Below, piece after piece: positions 53,054 through 63,078 of a DNA stretch of 64,000 nt; positions within the stretch are counted from its first letter, which is position 1; each line of letters opens with the position of its first letter. Location of the stretch: assembly GCA_024734495.1 (NCBI GenBank), contig JALMQS010000075.1:9471313-9535312 (forward strand), in the 5' to 3' direction. The notes beneath the pieces were generated by a model. It saw only the letters and a program-made list of their open reading frames with translations. It had not been told where the DNA came from and ran no database searches. This DNA is from Forficula auricularia (Eukaryota; Arthropoda; Insecta; Dermaptera; Forficulidae). A program made the translations under genes and the position numbers.

Positions 53054-53232
53054 CATTTTTTTGGCTTTTCGGCCTTTCTAGCCATAAGCCTAATTACGAT
53101 ACTAGTTATATTTTTTTTTTAAATTTGTCTCCACCCCCGGGGTCAGATTTTAGCTGGATGCCTCGAGTCGGATTCGAACCCGGGTCCCCTGGTTAGCTCG
53201 CTGTCACGCTACCGCCTAGCCTATCTGACCCA
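53054..53232 (-). repeat. tRNA-derived SINE, minus copy
   Basis: Box B (GGGTTCGAATCC) lies on the minus strand at about 53182-53171; the A box region is GGCTAGGCGGTAGCGTG (53222-53206). Tail: ATCGTAATTAGGCTTATGGC, TAGAAAGGCC and an A-rich end. Confidence 0.75.
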
Positions 53233-53283
53233 CCTAATAATTACATTTTAAATTATATATTTCCTTTTAACTTCTCCTTTAGG

Positions 53284-53463
53284 GGTCGGGTTAGGCTAAG
53301 GGTGGCGTGTCAGCCAGCTAACCAAGTGCACCCGGGTTCGAATCCGGCTCGAGTCATCCGGTTAACATCTGAGCCCGGTGTAGAGACAAATTTAAAAAAA
53401 TAATAAGTAGTATCGTAATTTGGCTATGGCTAGAAAGACCGAAAAAACAAAAAAAAAAAAAAA
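53284..53463 (+). repeat. tRNA-derived SINE, plus copy
   Basis: A box region GGGTTAGGCTAAGGGTGG (53288-53305), box B GGGTTCGAATCC (53334-53345), tail GTATCGTAATTTGGCTATGG then a poly(A). It stands tail-out against 53054-53232, head-to-head 52 bases apart. Confidence 0.75.
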
Positions 53464-54049
53464 CTGGCAACGGTTCGTTTAGCACAAACTTTATCCAAAG
53501 TCATTTGAAATATCAATATGTTTATTCCTTTATTATTAAACAGATATCAGTGGCTATTTGCGGTCCATGTTTCAAATAAAATAATAAAAAATTAAAAAAA
53601 GTACTATATTACTCTAGTCTAGAGTAAAGTACTTGTTTCAAACTTAAGAGTTTTTCAGCCTTTTTTTTTTTTTTTATGTTAATTAATTTAAAAAAATTAA
53701 AATTAATTCAAATAGTTTAAGTTTTCAATTTCATTCAAAAAAAATATTATAGAAATTTGTTTTTCATTTTCTAATCTATTGTAAAGGATATTTTGATATC
53801 TTTATTTAAAATATTCTAGAAAAAGATTCAATTTCACAACAAAAAACTGATATCTTTTCAATCAAAAATTAGTTATACTGGCAGTAATTCAATACTTTGT
53901 CGTTTCAAGAAATTTACTGAGAAAATACAATTCAGTCTAAACTTTTAAAGAATAAAAAAATACTCATAAAAAAAATTAGTGCAAATCAAAATCCTAGTTT
54001 TGATCAGACCATCCAGGACCTCTTCACAGCTAGTAAAACGGGCACTCAG
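53464..54049. other. No gene seen
   Basis: AT-rich, no supported feature. Confidence 0.5.
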
Positions 54050-54263
54050 TTAGTTTGCTGGCCATATGTAGACCTCAGGTTGCTCTATCGTCTTATTAAG
54101 AGAGAGAGACTCCTGCATGCATTGAACACCCCATGATACAATGGCCAGTTCGTTATGTCCTTGCACTGGTCGGACCCATGGATGTGTTCTTTGCTTTTTA
54201 GCGAAGATCTTCATTGCCTTGCAATTCACTTTGAACAACTCATACCAGTATGGTTCATTGCAT
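54050..54263 (-). CDS. Unidentified coding-like ORF
   Basis: A minus-strand frame open from about 54263 to a stop at 54050 (first ATG 54238). It contains E-P-Y-W-Y-E-L-F-K, C-K-A-M-K-I-F-A-K-K, H-P-W-V-R-P-V-Q-G-H-N-E-L-A-I-V-S-W-G and P-E-V-Y-I-W-P-A-N. The aromatic-rich, balanced composition in an AT-rich setting looks like real protein sequence. It may be a host exon or transposase remnant. No promoter, partner exon or splice signal could be assigned with confidence. Confidence 0.25.
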
Positions 54264-55032
54264 TTTCACCCAGTGTTAATCACAATCACAAATATCTTGT
54301 TTGATTAATTATACGCTATTATCAACCTGAATTACAGGTTCAAAGGACACCAGAAAAGTTTCTCAAATTGCTTTGTTTCCAACTAATGCAAGATTTTAAT
54401 TGTTGGAACAAGGACGGATACATCCCTTTATGAGAAAGGCTTGAAGCTAACGTTTTCAATTGGACGAAAAGTAAATTTCTTTTGGAACAATCGTGTTGAA
54501 AAACAAGCTAAGTAGTTTAATAATTATTTGTAAAACTGTTTATATATTAATCATTTAATATTAGAAATATTTTCTATTATATTGAAAATAATTCATCTTT
54601 AATTCAGAGTTGTATTACTCAATTGATATAATTATCAATTAATTTATGAAATATTGCTATGTTACAATTAATATATTAATTATATAAGACTGTATTTATT
54701 TTATAAAACATAATGTTACTATAACATGTGCATTTGATATTTTTCCACTGCTGATTTATTAAAAGAAAATAAAAAGTTGTTATTTTGTTTAAATATTAAA
54801 TTTGAGTTTTATATTGCTTCCTCCGCCATATTTAAAAAATAAGAAATAATAAAGAGTCTTCCATCTTTAGAGATATATCATTTTATTTTGTTTAATAACC
54901 AATCCTGTTTTTAATTATTATTAAAAACAAAATCACTATTTATTTGAACTTTAAAAATAAGAATATTTTCCAGAACATTTACCATTTTTCAAAGTAGTTT
55001 TGATTACTAGCACATTATTCTGAACCTGCGGT
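54264..55032. other. No gene seen
   Basis: AT-rich; if the ORFs on either side are exons of one minus-strand gene, this would be intron. Confidence 0.3.
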
Positions 55033-55200
55033 CAAACCAATTCATTTAACGGTTTCCTTTTTTTGAAGTCTTTGGATACAGAAGCGCTATTAAAGGTAGT
55101 TTTTTCACTTGCACTTCCTGGCCAGTATACCATCCTTCTTAGCAAGAGGTTGATATCCAAGAATCTGTTTGCATCAACCAAAGCGTTCTGAGCTAGACTT
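55033..55200 (-). CDS. Unidentified coding-like ORF, possible exon
   Basis: Minus-strand frame of ~55 codons ending near 55033, without an ATG at the start. It holds Q-N-A-L-V-D-A-N-R-F-L-D-I-N-L-L-L-R-R, Y-W-P-G-S-A-S-E-K-T and a basic end. A CAG lies just upstream on the minus strand (after CTAGCT at about 55193), as a possible acceptor. It is upstream of 54050-54263 in transcription order, so both could belong to one gene. I recognise no family. Confidence 0.2.
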
Positions 55201-55304
55201 CACGGGAAGCAAGATCCATTTAGGGTGTAAACACGTTCTTCGATATTAGTCAATTGATTGAAAAATTAATTGGCCTTAAGAATCCCGACCCCAAACAGTA
55301 CTTT

Positions 55305-55810
55305 AATATATAACTTTACTAAAAACTTTATTCAACATATTTTGTGGTCCCTAAGGTCCTTAATTAGCATATTAAATTTCATCAAAATTGGTCAAGTAAT
55401 TTTCAAGATATTTAGAAAAAATTAAAAAAGTACTAAAATAAAGTACTAATGTTTGTAAGCCGATATGTACCAAAAGCTAACCAGCGCTTCATTTTATTAA
55501 AATAATGGTAGCTTTTCAATTTCATTTCAATCGGCGCAACGGGATGGAAAAAATCGTGGACGGAAAAACTATAACATCCATCCATACATCCGCTACAGAC
55601 TAAATGAAAAAATTGCACTTTTTGGCTTCTTAACGAGACCCCATGTAATATTTGGCAAAACGTCACGTGTTAAAATTCAACCTAATTGAATACTACAATG
55701 TCTGTCTTTAAATGAGATCATGGGTTCCGTAGACTGTACCTGAGGACCCTTTGAAGTTGCTTGCCTCGAGGCCGATTACAATACTTTACCCATGCTTCGC
55801 ATTGGATAAA
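55305..55810 (+). repeat. Dispersed repeat, plus copy
   Basis: Inverted relative of 57693-59075: both have ATTGGATAAAGTAA-type ends, GAGGACCCTTTGAA-like words, CCCATGTAATTT and CCACAAAATA. It contains no ORF of note. The superfamily is unknown. Confidence 0.7.
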
Positions 55811-56337
55811 GTAACAAAAGAAAAAAAAACTTCTTTACAAATCAATTTCAGATTTCATATTTATATGAACATTTTCACCTTAAAAATAAGTGTCTTTTTT
55901 AAACACCCTATAATATGTGACATAGGCAATGAATTTTATCTTGATTAAAATAATGAAAATACAAAATGGTCAATATATCATTAAAAAGATTAATTGACTT
56001 GAAACATCTAGGCATGTTGTTAGCAATCAAATATAAATGAAAATGAATGAATTAGACATAGGAATTCACATTGAAGGAATCAATACTTTTTTTTGGCTAA
56101 CTCAACACAGCCAATGCGTAGTATCGGACCTCACCTTTAACGAAAAATTCTCTGTTTTTACTGGACTTAAAGAATACATTTACTAATGCTTATGAAATGT
56201 TTATTTTTGCAACGTTTCATCTTAATAAGGCTTCTTCTGACTCAACAACTACAATATATATGCACTCTTGTCGAGAAAACAATAAAAGACTTATATTATT
56301 TAATGCGTTGTTTTTAAAATTTTCATAATTATAGACT

Positions 56338-57618
56338 TTTTAACCGACTTCAAAAAAAAGGAGGTTCTCAATTCGACTGATTTTTTTGTGTCTATGTAAC
56401 CTCATATCTTCGCCAATTGTGAACCGATTTTGATGATTTTTTTGCATTGGGTTCAGTCTAGTTTCCGATTGGAAAAAATATAAATTTAATTGGTATTGGA
56501 CCTTTTTTGTTATGTTTGTTCAGGAATAACTTCTTTGTTTATGAACCGATTTTAATCATTCATTCTCCGTTTGGATATCAGTATAGCTCTATGATAGTCA
56601 CCTAGTACCTAACTATTTATTTATTTTATGTATGTTCAGAGATAACTTTTTGCCACGTGGACTGATTTCGATGATTCTTTTTTTATTGGAAAGGTATTAC
56701 GTTAGAAGTGGTCCCTTATTAATTTGGTTAAGTTTTGATGATATGATCAATGATGAAATAACGTAAATCTCCAATTCTTATGAGCAAATAATCGAAATTA
56801 TAATAAATAAAATCTTTTATAAAAAAAAATCTTAAAACATTCATTTAAAACCTTCTAACGTTTCGAGATAATTTCTCTATTTATGAATTGAATTTTATTA
56901 TCATTTTCTGATTCATTCGCCCGACGCTTTCTCTTACGAGATGCATGCAGGGTATTATATTAAGTCACTATTAATAACATCACTAAAAAAGAAAAATAAT
57001 AATAATTTTTATAAAAAAATAAATAAAACCGACTTCAAAAAAACTAAATGCAACAAATAAAATAATAAGAACTGAAAAATAAAATAAAATGCACTAAAAG
57101 GTATAAAATAATTATCTAATTTAGTTACAACTAAACGACGAAATATTAACATGAAATCACTTTTTGAAGTCGGTGCTAAACAAACTATATAAGCGAGCGT
57201 ACCACGCCAAACATTTTTTTAGGTGGGAGATAAATTTAGCCTAATACAAAAACTTAGTAAATTGGATTGTATCTAACTTTCTGAGATTTGGCTCGTGATC
57301 ATGGCTTCTTTCCTTCTACTCTGTTATTTTCACGATGGAGGGGCCACAGGTCTTTAGGGGATGAACTTTCTGGGGTATCTCCTTCTCACATCAATATCAT
57401 TTAAAAAAAAAAAAAAAAACATACTAAGTAAGATCCGTCGAGTTCGATTCATAAAATGTATATTTTTGGCACCGACTTCAAAAAGTGATTTTATGTAACA
57501 ATTTCATCGTTTAGTTGTAACTAAATTAGATAATTATTTTATATCTTTTAGTGCATTTTATTTGATTTTTGAGTTCTTATTATTTTATTTGTTGCATTTA
57601 GTTTTTTTTTATAATTTT
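56338..57618 (+). mobile_element. ACCGACTTC-family element, copy 6 (most complete)
   Basis: 5' segment 56338-57025 starts TTAACCGACTTCAAAAAAAA and has repeated AACCGATTTT words. Foldback: left arm 57029-57175, spacer about 57176-57470 (enlarged by a LINE 3' piece), right arm 57469-57608. Each arm begins and ends with ACCGACTTCAAAA or its inverse. Confidence 0.85.
57203..57420 (+). pseudogene. LINE 3' end inserted in a foldback spacer
   Basis: Ends CACGATGGAGGGGCCACAGG, then TTTAGGGGATG, then poly(A) 57401-57418, matching the 3' end of the LINE at 36245-36895. The spacer of other copies runs GCGTACTAAGTAAG without interruption. Confidence 0.65.
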
Positions 57619-57692
57619 CATTTATATCACATTTTAATAATTTTTTTTTCATTTGAAAATATACACCTAAAATATATATTTTTACTTAATCC

Positions 57693-59075
57693 AATGCGAA
57701 GCAGATAGAGTATTGTATAGGCCTCGCGGCCAGCTCAAATTCAGAGGGTCCTCAGGTAAAGACTACGGAACCCATGTTCTCAATCAAAGTCACAAATTGT
57801 AGTGTTCATTTAGGGTGAATTTTAGCTCGTGATGGTATTCCTAAAAATTACATGGGGTCTCATCCAGAAGCCAAAAAGTGGGATTTTTTAATTTAGTAGG
57901 GATGTATAATACATGTGTCTATCAGTGGAGGTTGGTGACTTTTCAACCAGGGGATGTTGTCCAAAAAAGTACCCTTCATTTTTTGAAATTTTATTTTAAT
58001 CTTAAATCTTTTTTTGCAAATTTCATCTAATACAGAATCATTTTCATTATTTTTTCAAATTTAATATTAGATTTTGTAAAAACATATTTTGTGACCTTCG
58101 CCCCAAACGGATACTGCTTTGTGTGAGTGAGGGTAGGAGTGGGAAATTAAATCTTGTGACATCAACTCCACACTCGCTGATATGGAAATCGACCATCTTC
58201 CACAATGAATGAGCTTGTCCTATAAGAAAATCTTAAATTTCTTCTAATTCTATTGCTAGAAGCACGCTAAGACTTGTCTATATGATAGCTCTCTTAGTTA
58301 TTTCCCATCTTATATATTGAGAGGTCTTATATAAATGGATTATTCCAAAAATTCTCGAATCATCTTTATTTATTCCTTTTTTGTATTATTCCTATTTTAA
58401 TAGTTCCTCGGCGAGAACAATTTTCATTCGATTCTGGACTTGTCTTGGAGATGCTTGAACTAGAAGATATATCTACCAGGCAGAGACTTCAAACCTTCTA
58501 ACCGCATCCTTTTCCGAAAAATCATTCATTTTAATTGCCCCTTGAAACTATGCAACACTTTCATTTCATTTCAAGAACCAATATATGTACTTTTTCAAAC
58601 AAAAAATGTTTTCTATAGAAATATTTGAAATAATGGATAATAATTTGAAAATTTAAAAAGATCCTCCTGAAATTTTGAAGTCGACTTTATATATTTATGA
58701 AAATACTCTAAAAATTTGAAATTTTAGGGATGCGCCGCATCCACAGCATCCATGGACCGCACGCCACTGGTATGTATGTATATATGTATGGATTCCTTTT
58801 TTTCGTCGACGATTTTTTCCACACTGTTTAACCGATTGAAATGAAATTGAAAACCTATCATTACTTTAACAAAATGAAGGGTTGATTAGTTTTTGGTACA
58901 AATTGGCCCACAAACATTAGTACCTATTTAATTCTAGTACTTTTTTACATTTTTCTAAATATTTTGAAAATTACTTAACCTATTTGATGAAATTTAATAT
59001 TCTAATTAAGTACCCTGAGAGGACCACAAAAATAGTTATATAGAGTTTTTAGAAAATATATTTTGAACTAGAGTA
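57693..59075 (-). repeat. Dispersed repeat, minus copy, interrupted by a hAT-like element
   Basis: 57693-57922 and 58770-59075 together align in reverse with 55305-55810. The break is exactly at the insertion 57923-58769. Confidence 0.7.
57923..58769. mobile_element. hAT-like element (0.85 kb)
   Basis: Ends CAGTGGAGGTTGGTGAC and (reversed) CAGTGGCGTGCGGTCCATGG; flanks GTGTCTAT (57915-57922) and GTATGTAT (58770-58777) agree at 6 of 8 positions. No intact transposase frame. CAGTGG ends and 8-bp duplications fit hAT. Confidence 0.7.
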
Positions 59076-60771
59076 AGATAGTACTTTTTAAATTCTTTAA
59101 AATTTATTCATTTGATTTTTGAATATACCTGATTAAATCTTGCTTAAGCAAGAATGGATAAGCTTCTCTCTGTGAAATGCTAAAAATTTGGGAGGAAATT
59201 CCATAAGTAACCATAGCAACTGCAATTTTTTCCCATCCGTTACCTTTGCTGAGGACATAGAGGAATCGACTTAAAATCAAAAATAGCGATTGATTCTCAT
59301 CTAATACGTGAGGAATAACAATTCTACATTGGATTTTTGACGTTTCGGTTATTATTGGTAACCGTTGATGACATGGAGGAATCGGCTTAAAATAAACCTT
59401 GAATTGTTTACCAAAAAGAATTTAGTCTTTTTGATTTTAAGTCAATTCTACCACGATATTAATTTTGTTTTCAATTAGATTGACTAAACCACATTCCTAA
59501 ATTTCCCCATGTTTATTTAATTAAGAGCATATATTTTTTAATTTGCATCTGTTAAGAGATGGATTATGAATGAAATGAAATGAAAAAATTCAACGTTAAT
59601 ACGAATCCAAAACATGATTATTTATTTATCATTTTGTTAACCAAATGTTTTCTTTTTGTTTTAGGTAAGTGAATCAATCGGTTGCAACTGACTTTTCAAA
59701 AATAGTAAGTAGACCTGAAATTAATTTGGATGGATCAATGATCATCAATTTAATCAACGGATAGTGAACTTTTTATGTCCACGTTCTAAAAACATTTATT
59801 AAAATATTTGTGTTAATCACATTGACTTAAATTTAGAAAAATAATCAAATTTCGAACAGTAATTTCAAAAAATCAAAAATCAAAAATAGTGATCGATTCT
59901 TATCTAATACTGGGTTATTCACCTTATTGCATTTCATTTTTAATTTTTGACCATTAATGGTAAACATTGCTGAAAACATGGACTTAAATTTTTATAGGTC
60001 CATTCTCAAACTTTATTAAAAATAAAAAAATAAAATCTCTAAACCCGCCAATGCTTCTTACTTTTATTTAATTAATTTTTAATAAGTTATTTCATTTCAT
60101 ATCTAAGTAAAATTTTAGTGAAGGTTAAAGAAGTCATGATTGATCGAATTTTGTCTAAATATAAATGTATCATATAAAATATTTTATTAAAAAAAAAAAA
60201 AAAAAAATATAGCTCTTGGGAAAACAACTTTATTGGTTCTATTAGGCGTAATATAGATCAGAGAGATTTACTCGAACGTGACTCTCTCTCACCTTTAGAT
60301 TGGATCCGATATCGGATAACTCTTTATTTAGATTATTGACAAAGATTTGCTATTTATATTTTTTACCCTATTTCATTTACAAATTATGAAAATAAAAATG
60401 GGATTGTAAATTTAAACAATTATTTTCGAGGATATTATTGTGGGGGGAAAAATTTTCATATGAGTAATTGCCAAAGTTTGAAAGAATCAATTTTATAAAG
60501 AAACAGAAATATTTAATGTGTTGAAAGAATACATGGGCGATTGTTCTATACCAGACCTGGCCAACCCAAATTGCACCGCGAGCCGCATATAGACGACTTG
60601 ATAAATACACCAATTTTTAAAAAAATCGTTGGAGCCGTTTTTGAGAAAATTAAAAAAAAAATCTCTCATGTAAATGTCCACTTCCGGTCTTCGGATTTCA
60701 ACCAAAAGCTTGATGTATTCCTTTTAGCCTATTTCAAGATTAAGTTTCGAATTTCGTATCTCTGATTGATT
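59076..60771. other. No gene seen; weak repeats
   Basis: CAAAAATAG(C/T)GAT(T/C)GATTCT with CATCTAATA or TATCTAATA occurs at about 59277-59306 and 59881-59910. A poly(A) stretch is at 60189-60207. No supported ORF. Confidence 0.45.
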
Positions 60772-60900
60772 GATCTTTATTATTAGCCTTCTCAGCTATT
60801 TTTTTTACATTTATAGTTTTACATTTATAGTTTTACATATAGTTTGACATATTAATTTACAATTTTAGGAACAAGTAATAAAATTCTTCACATTAACAGT
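60772..60900 (-). repeat. LINE 3'-tail-like sequence
   Basis: Minus strand reads AGCTGAGAAGGCTAATAATA then AAGATCAATCAATC, similar in style to the Jockey-like end at 51826. No coding part identified. Confidence 0.4.
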
Positions 60901-61443
60901 TTCAATATAATAGGACATATTAATGAAAAATGAAAAAGTGGAACAGGTAGAGAAAAGAAAATACCTATGGTAGGTATTATGTCTCAACGGAATAAGAAAA
61001 CACATCCCGGCCTATACAGCTTCCCTTGTCTACAGAACAATAACGTCGCCACATTCCATGTACTGCCCGATAGTACTGTATGTAAAACGGATTTTGACGG
61101 GCTACAAAAACCCTCTTATCTCCATTATGGTTGCGAAACGCAGAAGGGTAAATTCTTACGTACGTAAACATCAACTTCCGGTTTTTATATTTTATCCGAA
61201 ATCTTGTTATACTTTTTGTAGCCTCTAGATAGCTTAAGTTTCAAATTTCAAGGCTCTGCGACTTTTCGAAGACGAGATATGAACGATTAAAATATTTATT
61301 TTACGACACTCCTAATTTACAACCCCTTCCTTTAATTCAATCGGATTAAAAATCTTAAACAACTATTAACTCAAGGCACTTGATAAATACACTAATTTTT
61401 AAAAACATCGTTAGAGTTGTTTTTGATTAAAAAAAAAAAAAAA

Positions 61444-61535
61444 AAATAAAGGAAGTGGGTGTAAATTATTAGTGTTGCGATGACTTCAAATAAATGAAAA
61501 TGTGAAAGTCGTGTGGTGAACACACCAGTTGATTT
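61444..61535 (+). repeat. Dispersed repeat (partner of 166-255)
   Basis: GGAAGTGGGTGTAAATTATT and following ~70 bases match the left end of the window. Confidence 0.6.
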
Positions 61536-61629
61536 TTTTTTTTATTTTTAAAATTCGACTTCCCAACGAATTTCGTACTTATTGATTCTTATTGTGGTGA
61601 TTATTTTGGATACAGCGATTTTTTTTTAT

Positions 61630-61762
61630 AAAAATGAATGGAGAAGGAGTTACTCAAAAGAGGTGCATCCCCTAAAAGGCTGGATTGGACCTCCATCGAG
61701 AAAAGAAGAAAATGGGATTTCATTCAAGCGATACAATGAAAGAATTCAATCAGTGGAAATGT
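61630..61762 (-). pseudogene. LINE 3' end fragment
   Basis: Minus strand holds the ATGGAGGTCCAATCCAGCC and TTTTAGGGGATGCACCTCTT words of the LINE 3' end at 36840-36890. Only the last few codons and UTR remain. Confidence 0.6.
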
Positions 61763-61844
61763 GAAAAAAAATACCTCAACCAGATATTATTATAGGGAGC
61801 CTTATTTCTTTTAATTAATTTAATAGGATTTAAAATATGTTTTG

Positions 61845-62060
61845 GGGAGTCGGGTTAGCCGAGCTGGCTAACGCGCTGGCACCGCTTCGGCATCGATGAT
61901 GACGATGTTGGAGCGGGAGGCCGGGGTTCGATCCTGGTTAGCATATAAAATTTCTAACGGCTAAATCTCGGCTCCCCCACTAACTCTACTAACACTTTAC
62001 TGATGTTCTGTCTATCTAAATGGGCCTTGTTCCCTGTGACAATAAATAAAAAAAAAAAAA
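61845..62060 (+). repeat. tRNA-derived SINE with 8-bp target-site duplication
   Basis: ATGTTTTG at 61837-61844 and 62061-62068. A box region TTAGCCGAGCTGGCTAACGC (61855-61874), box B GGTTCGATCC (61925-61934), and a poly(A) tail ending 62060. Distinct family from 53284. Its intact duplications suggest a recent insertion. Confidence 0.85.
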
Positions 62061-62851
62061 ATGTTTTGAAATACACGATACAAAACAGAATTGGTAATAT
62101 AATATCGCGGTCCGCTTTACCTCTTCGTATGGCGCTACGGTGAAAACTCCAGTTAACCAATAAAGCTTCAATAATTGACAAGCAGATTAATTTTAGTTTC
62201 AGTGTTCTTCAAGTTCTTTTCAACCAGCTGGTATATTTAAATAATAAATAAAGGTAAAATTTAGGTAATAAATCAAATTTTATTAATATACGATAGAAAA
62301 TATTTTAGGGGCCTTATTGATTTGTTTTAGTCTGGCAAAAGACCAAATATCCCGAATGGGTTACAATCAAAACATATATTTTAGCGTGTGCTACTTTATA
62401 TAACAGCCATAGATGCCAAATAAATTTTTTCTCTTTGCCATAATAAAATACCAAATACGATAACTTAATGTTTGCTTTTCATTAGAATCATATCAGTATC
62501 TGAAATTTCTTTTTGATAATAAAACGAAAATGGATCAAATACTTATCCAAACATGTTATTTATTATTATTATTTTTTTTTTATTTTACCAATTTAACCTA
62601 GTAAATATTTAATTGAGATTTAATTCTCTAAAACACTGCTTGTTAAGCCATGGGTCGCGGAAATGAATTTTGGGGTCGCGATACTTATGACCATGAAACA
62701 ACAATGGCTCAGGTATATTTATTTTGATTGACTCGCATCAAGCGAAGCACCACTGGTAGGTATGGCCTCTATGTATTCTATAGTGTCTAGGTCCAGGCTA
62801 TGGTATCTATACCCTCTTAGCTTGTATGACCTTAATGTACTATATTTTTTT
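62061..62851. other. No gene seen; hAT-like end near 62635
   Basis: CACTGCTTGTTAAGCCATGG then GTCGCGG at 62633-62660 resembles one end of the hAT MITE at 6726. No matching second end. Confidence 0.45.
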
Positions 62852-63058
62852 ATGAAAATGATGAGAGAAGGAGTTACACCAAAAAGGTGCATCCCCTATA
62901 GGACTGGGTTGGCCCCTCCATCGTGAAAAGAAGAAGAAGGGATTTTATGGGCTGGGTAGGGGTCGAAGGTATCTGTGGAATACAGGTCTTAAACAGCTGA
63001 AGGTTATAAGTCGCGGGAAAGACGGTGGCTGGGAGCGAGTTCCAGTCTCTGGAGGTCA
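62852..63058 (-). pseudogene. LINE ORF2 C-terminal fragment
   Basis: Minus strand 63059-62874 encodes M-T-S-R-D-W-N-S-L-P, F-P-A-T-Y-N-L-Q-L-F-K and the end G-C-T-F-L-V, the same C-terminus as 36601-36888. An (ATTT)n stretch interrupts it at 63058. Confidence 0.75.
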
Positions 63059-63078
63059 TTTATTTATTTATTTATTTG
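63058..63078 (-). repeat. (AAAT)n tail of another insertion
   Basis: Minus strand (AAAT)n follows unrelated sequence from 63079 up and abuts the LINE fragment, as expected for a LINE 3' tail. Confidence 0.5.

Noticed and set aside
53171..53345. Possible tRNA genes (perfect box B GGTTCGAATCC)
   Set aside because: Acceptor and anticodon arms do not form and long tails with poly(A) follow; these are SINE heads. The same holds for 19823-20297 and 61845-62060.
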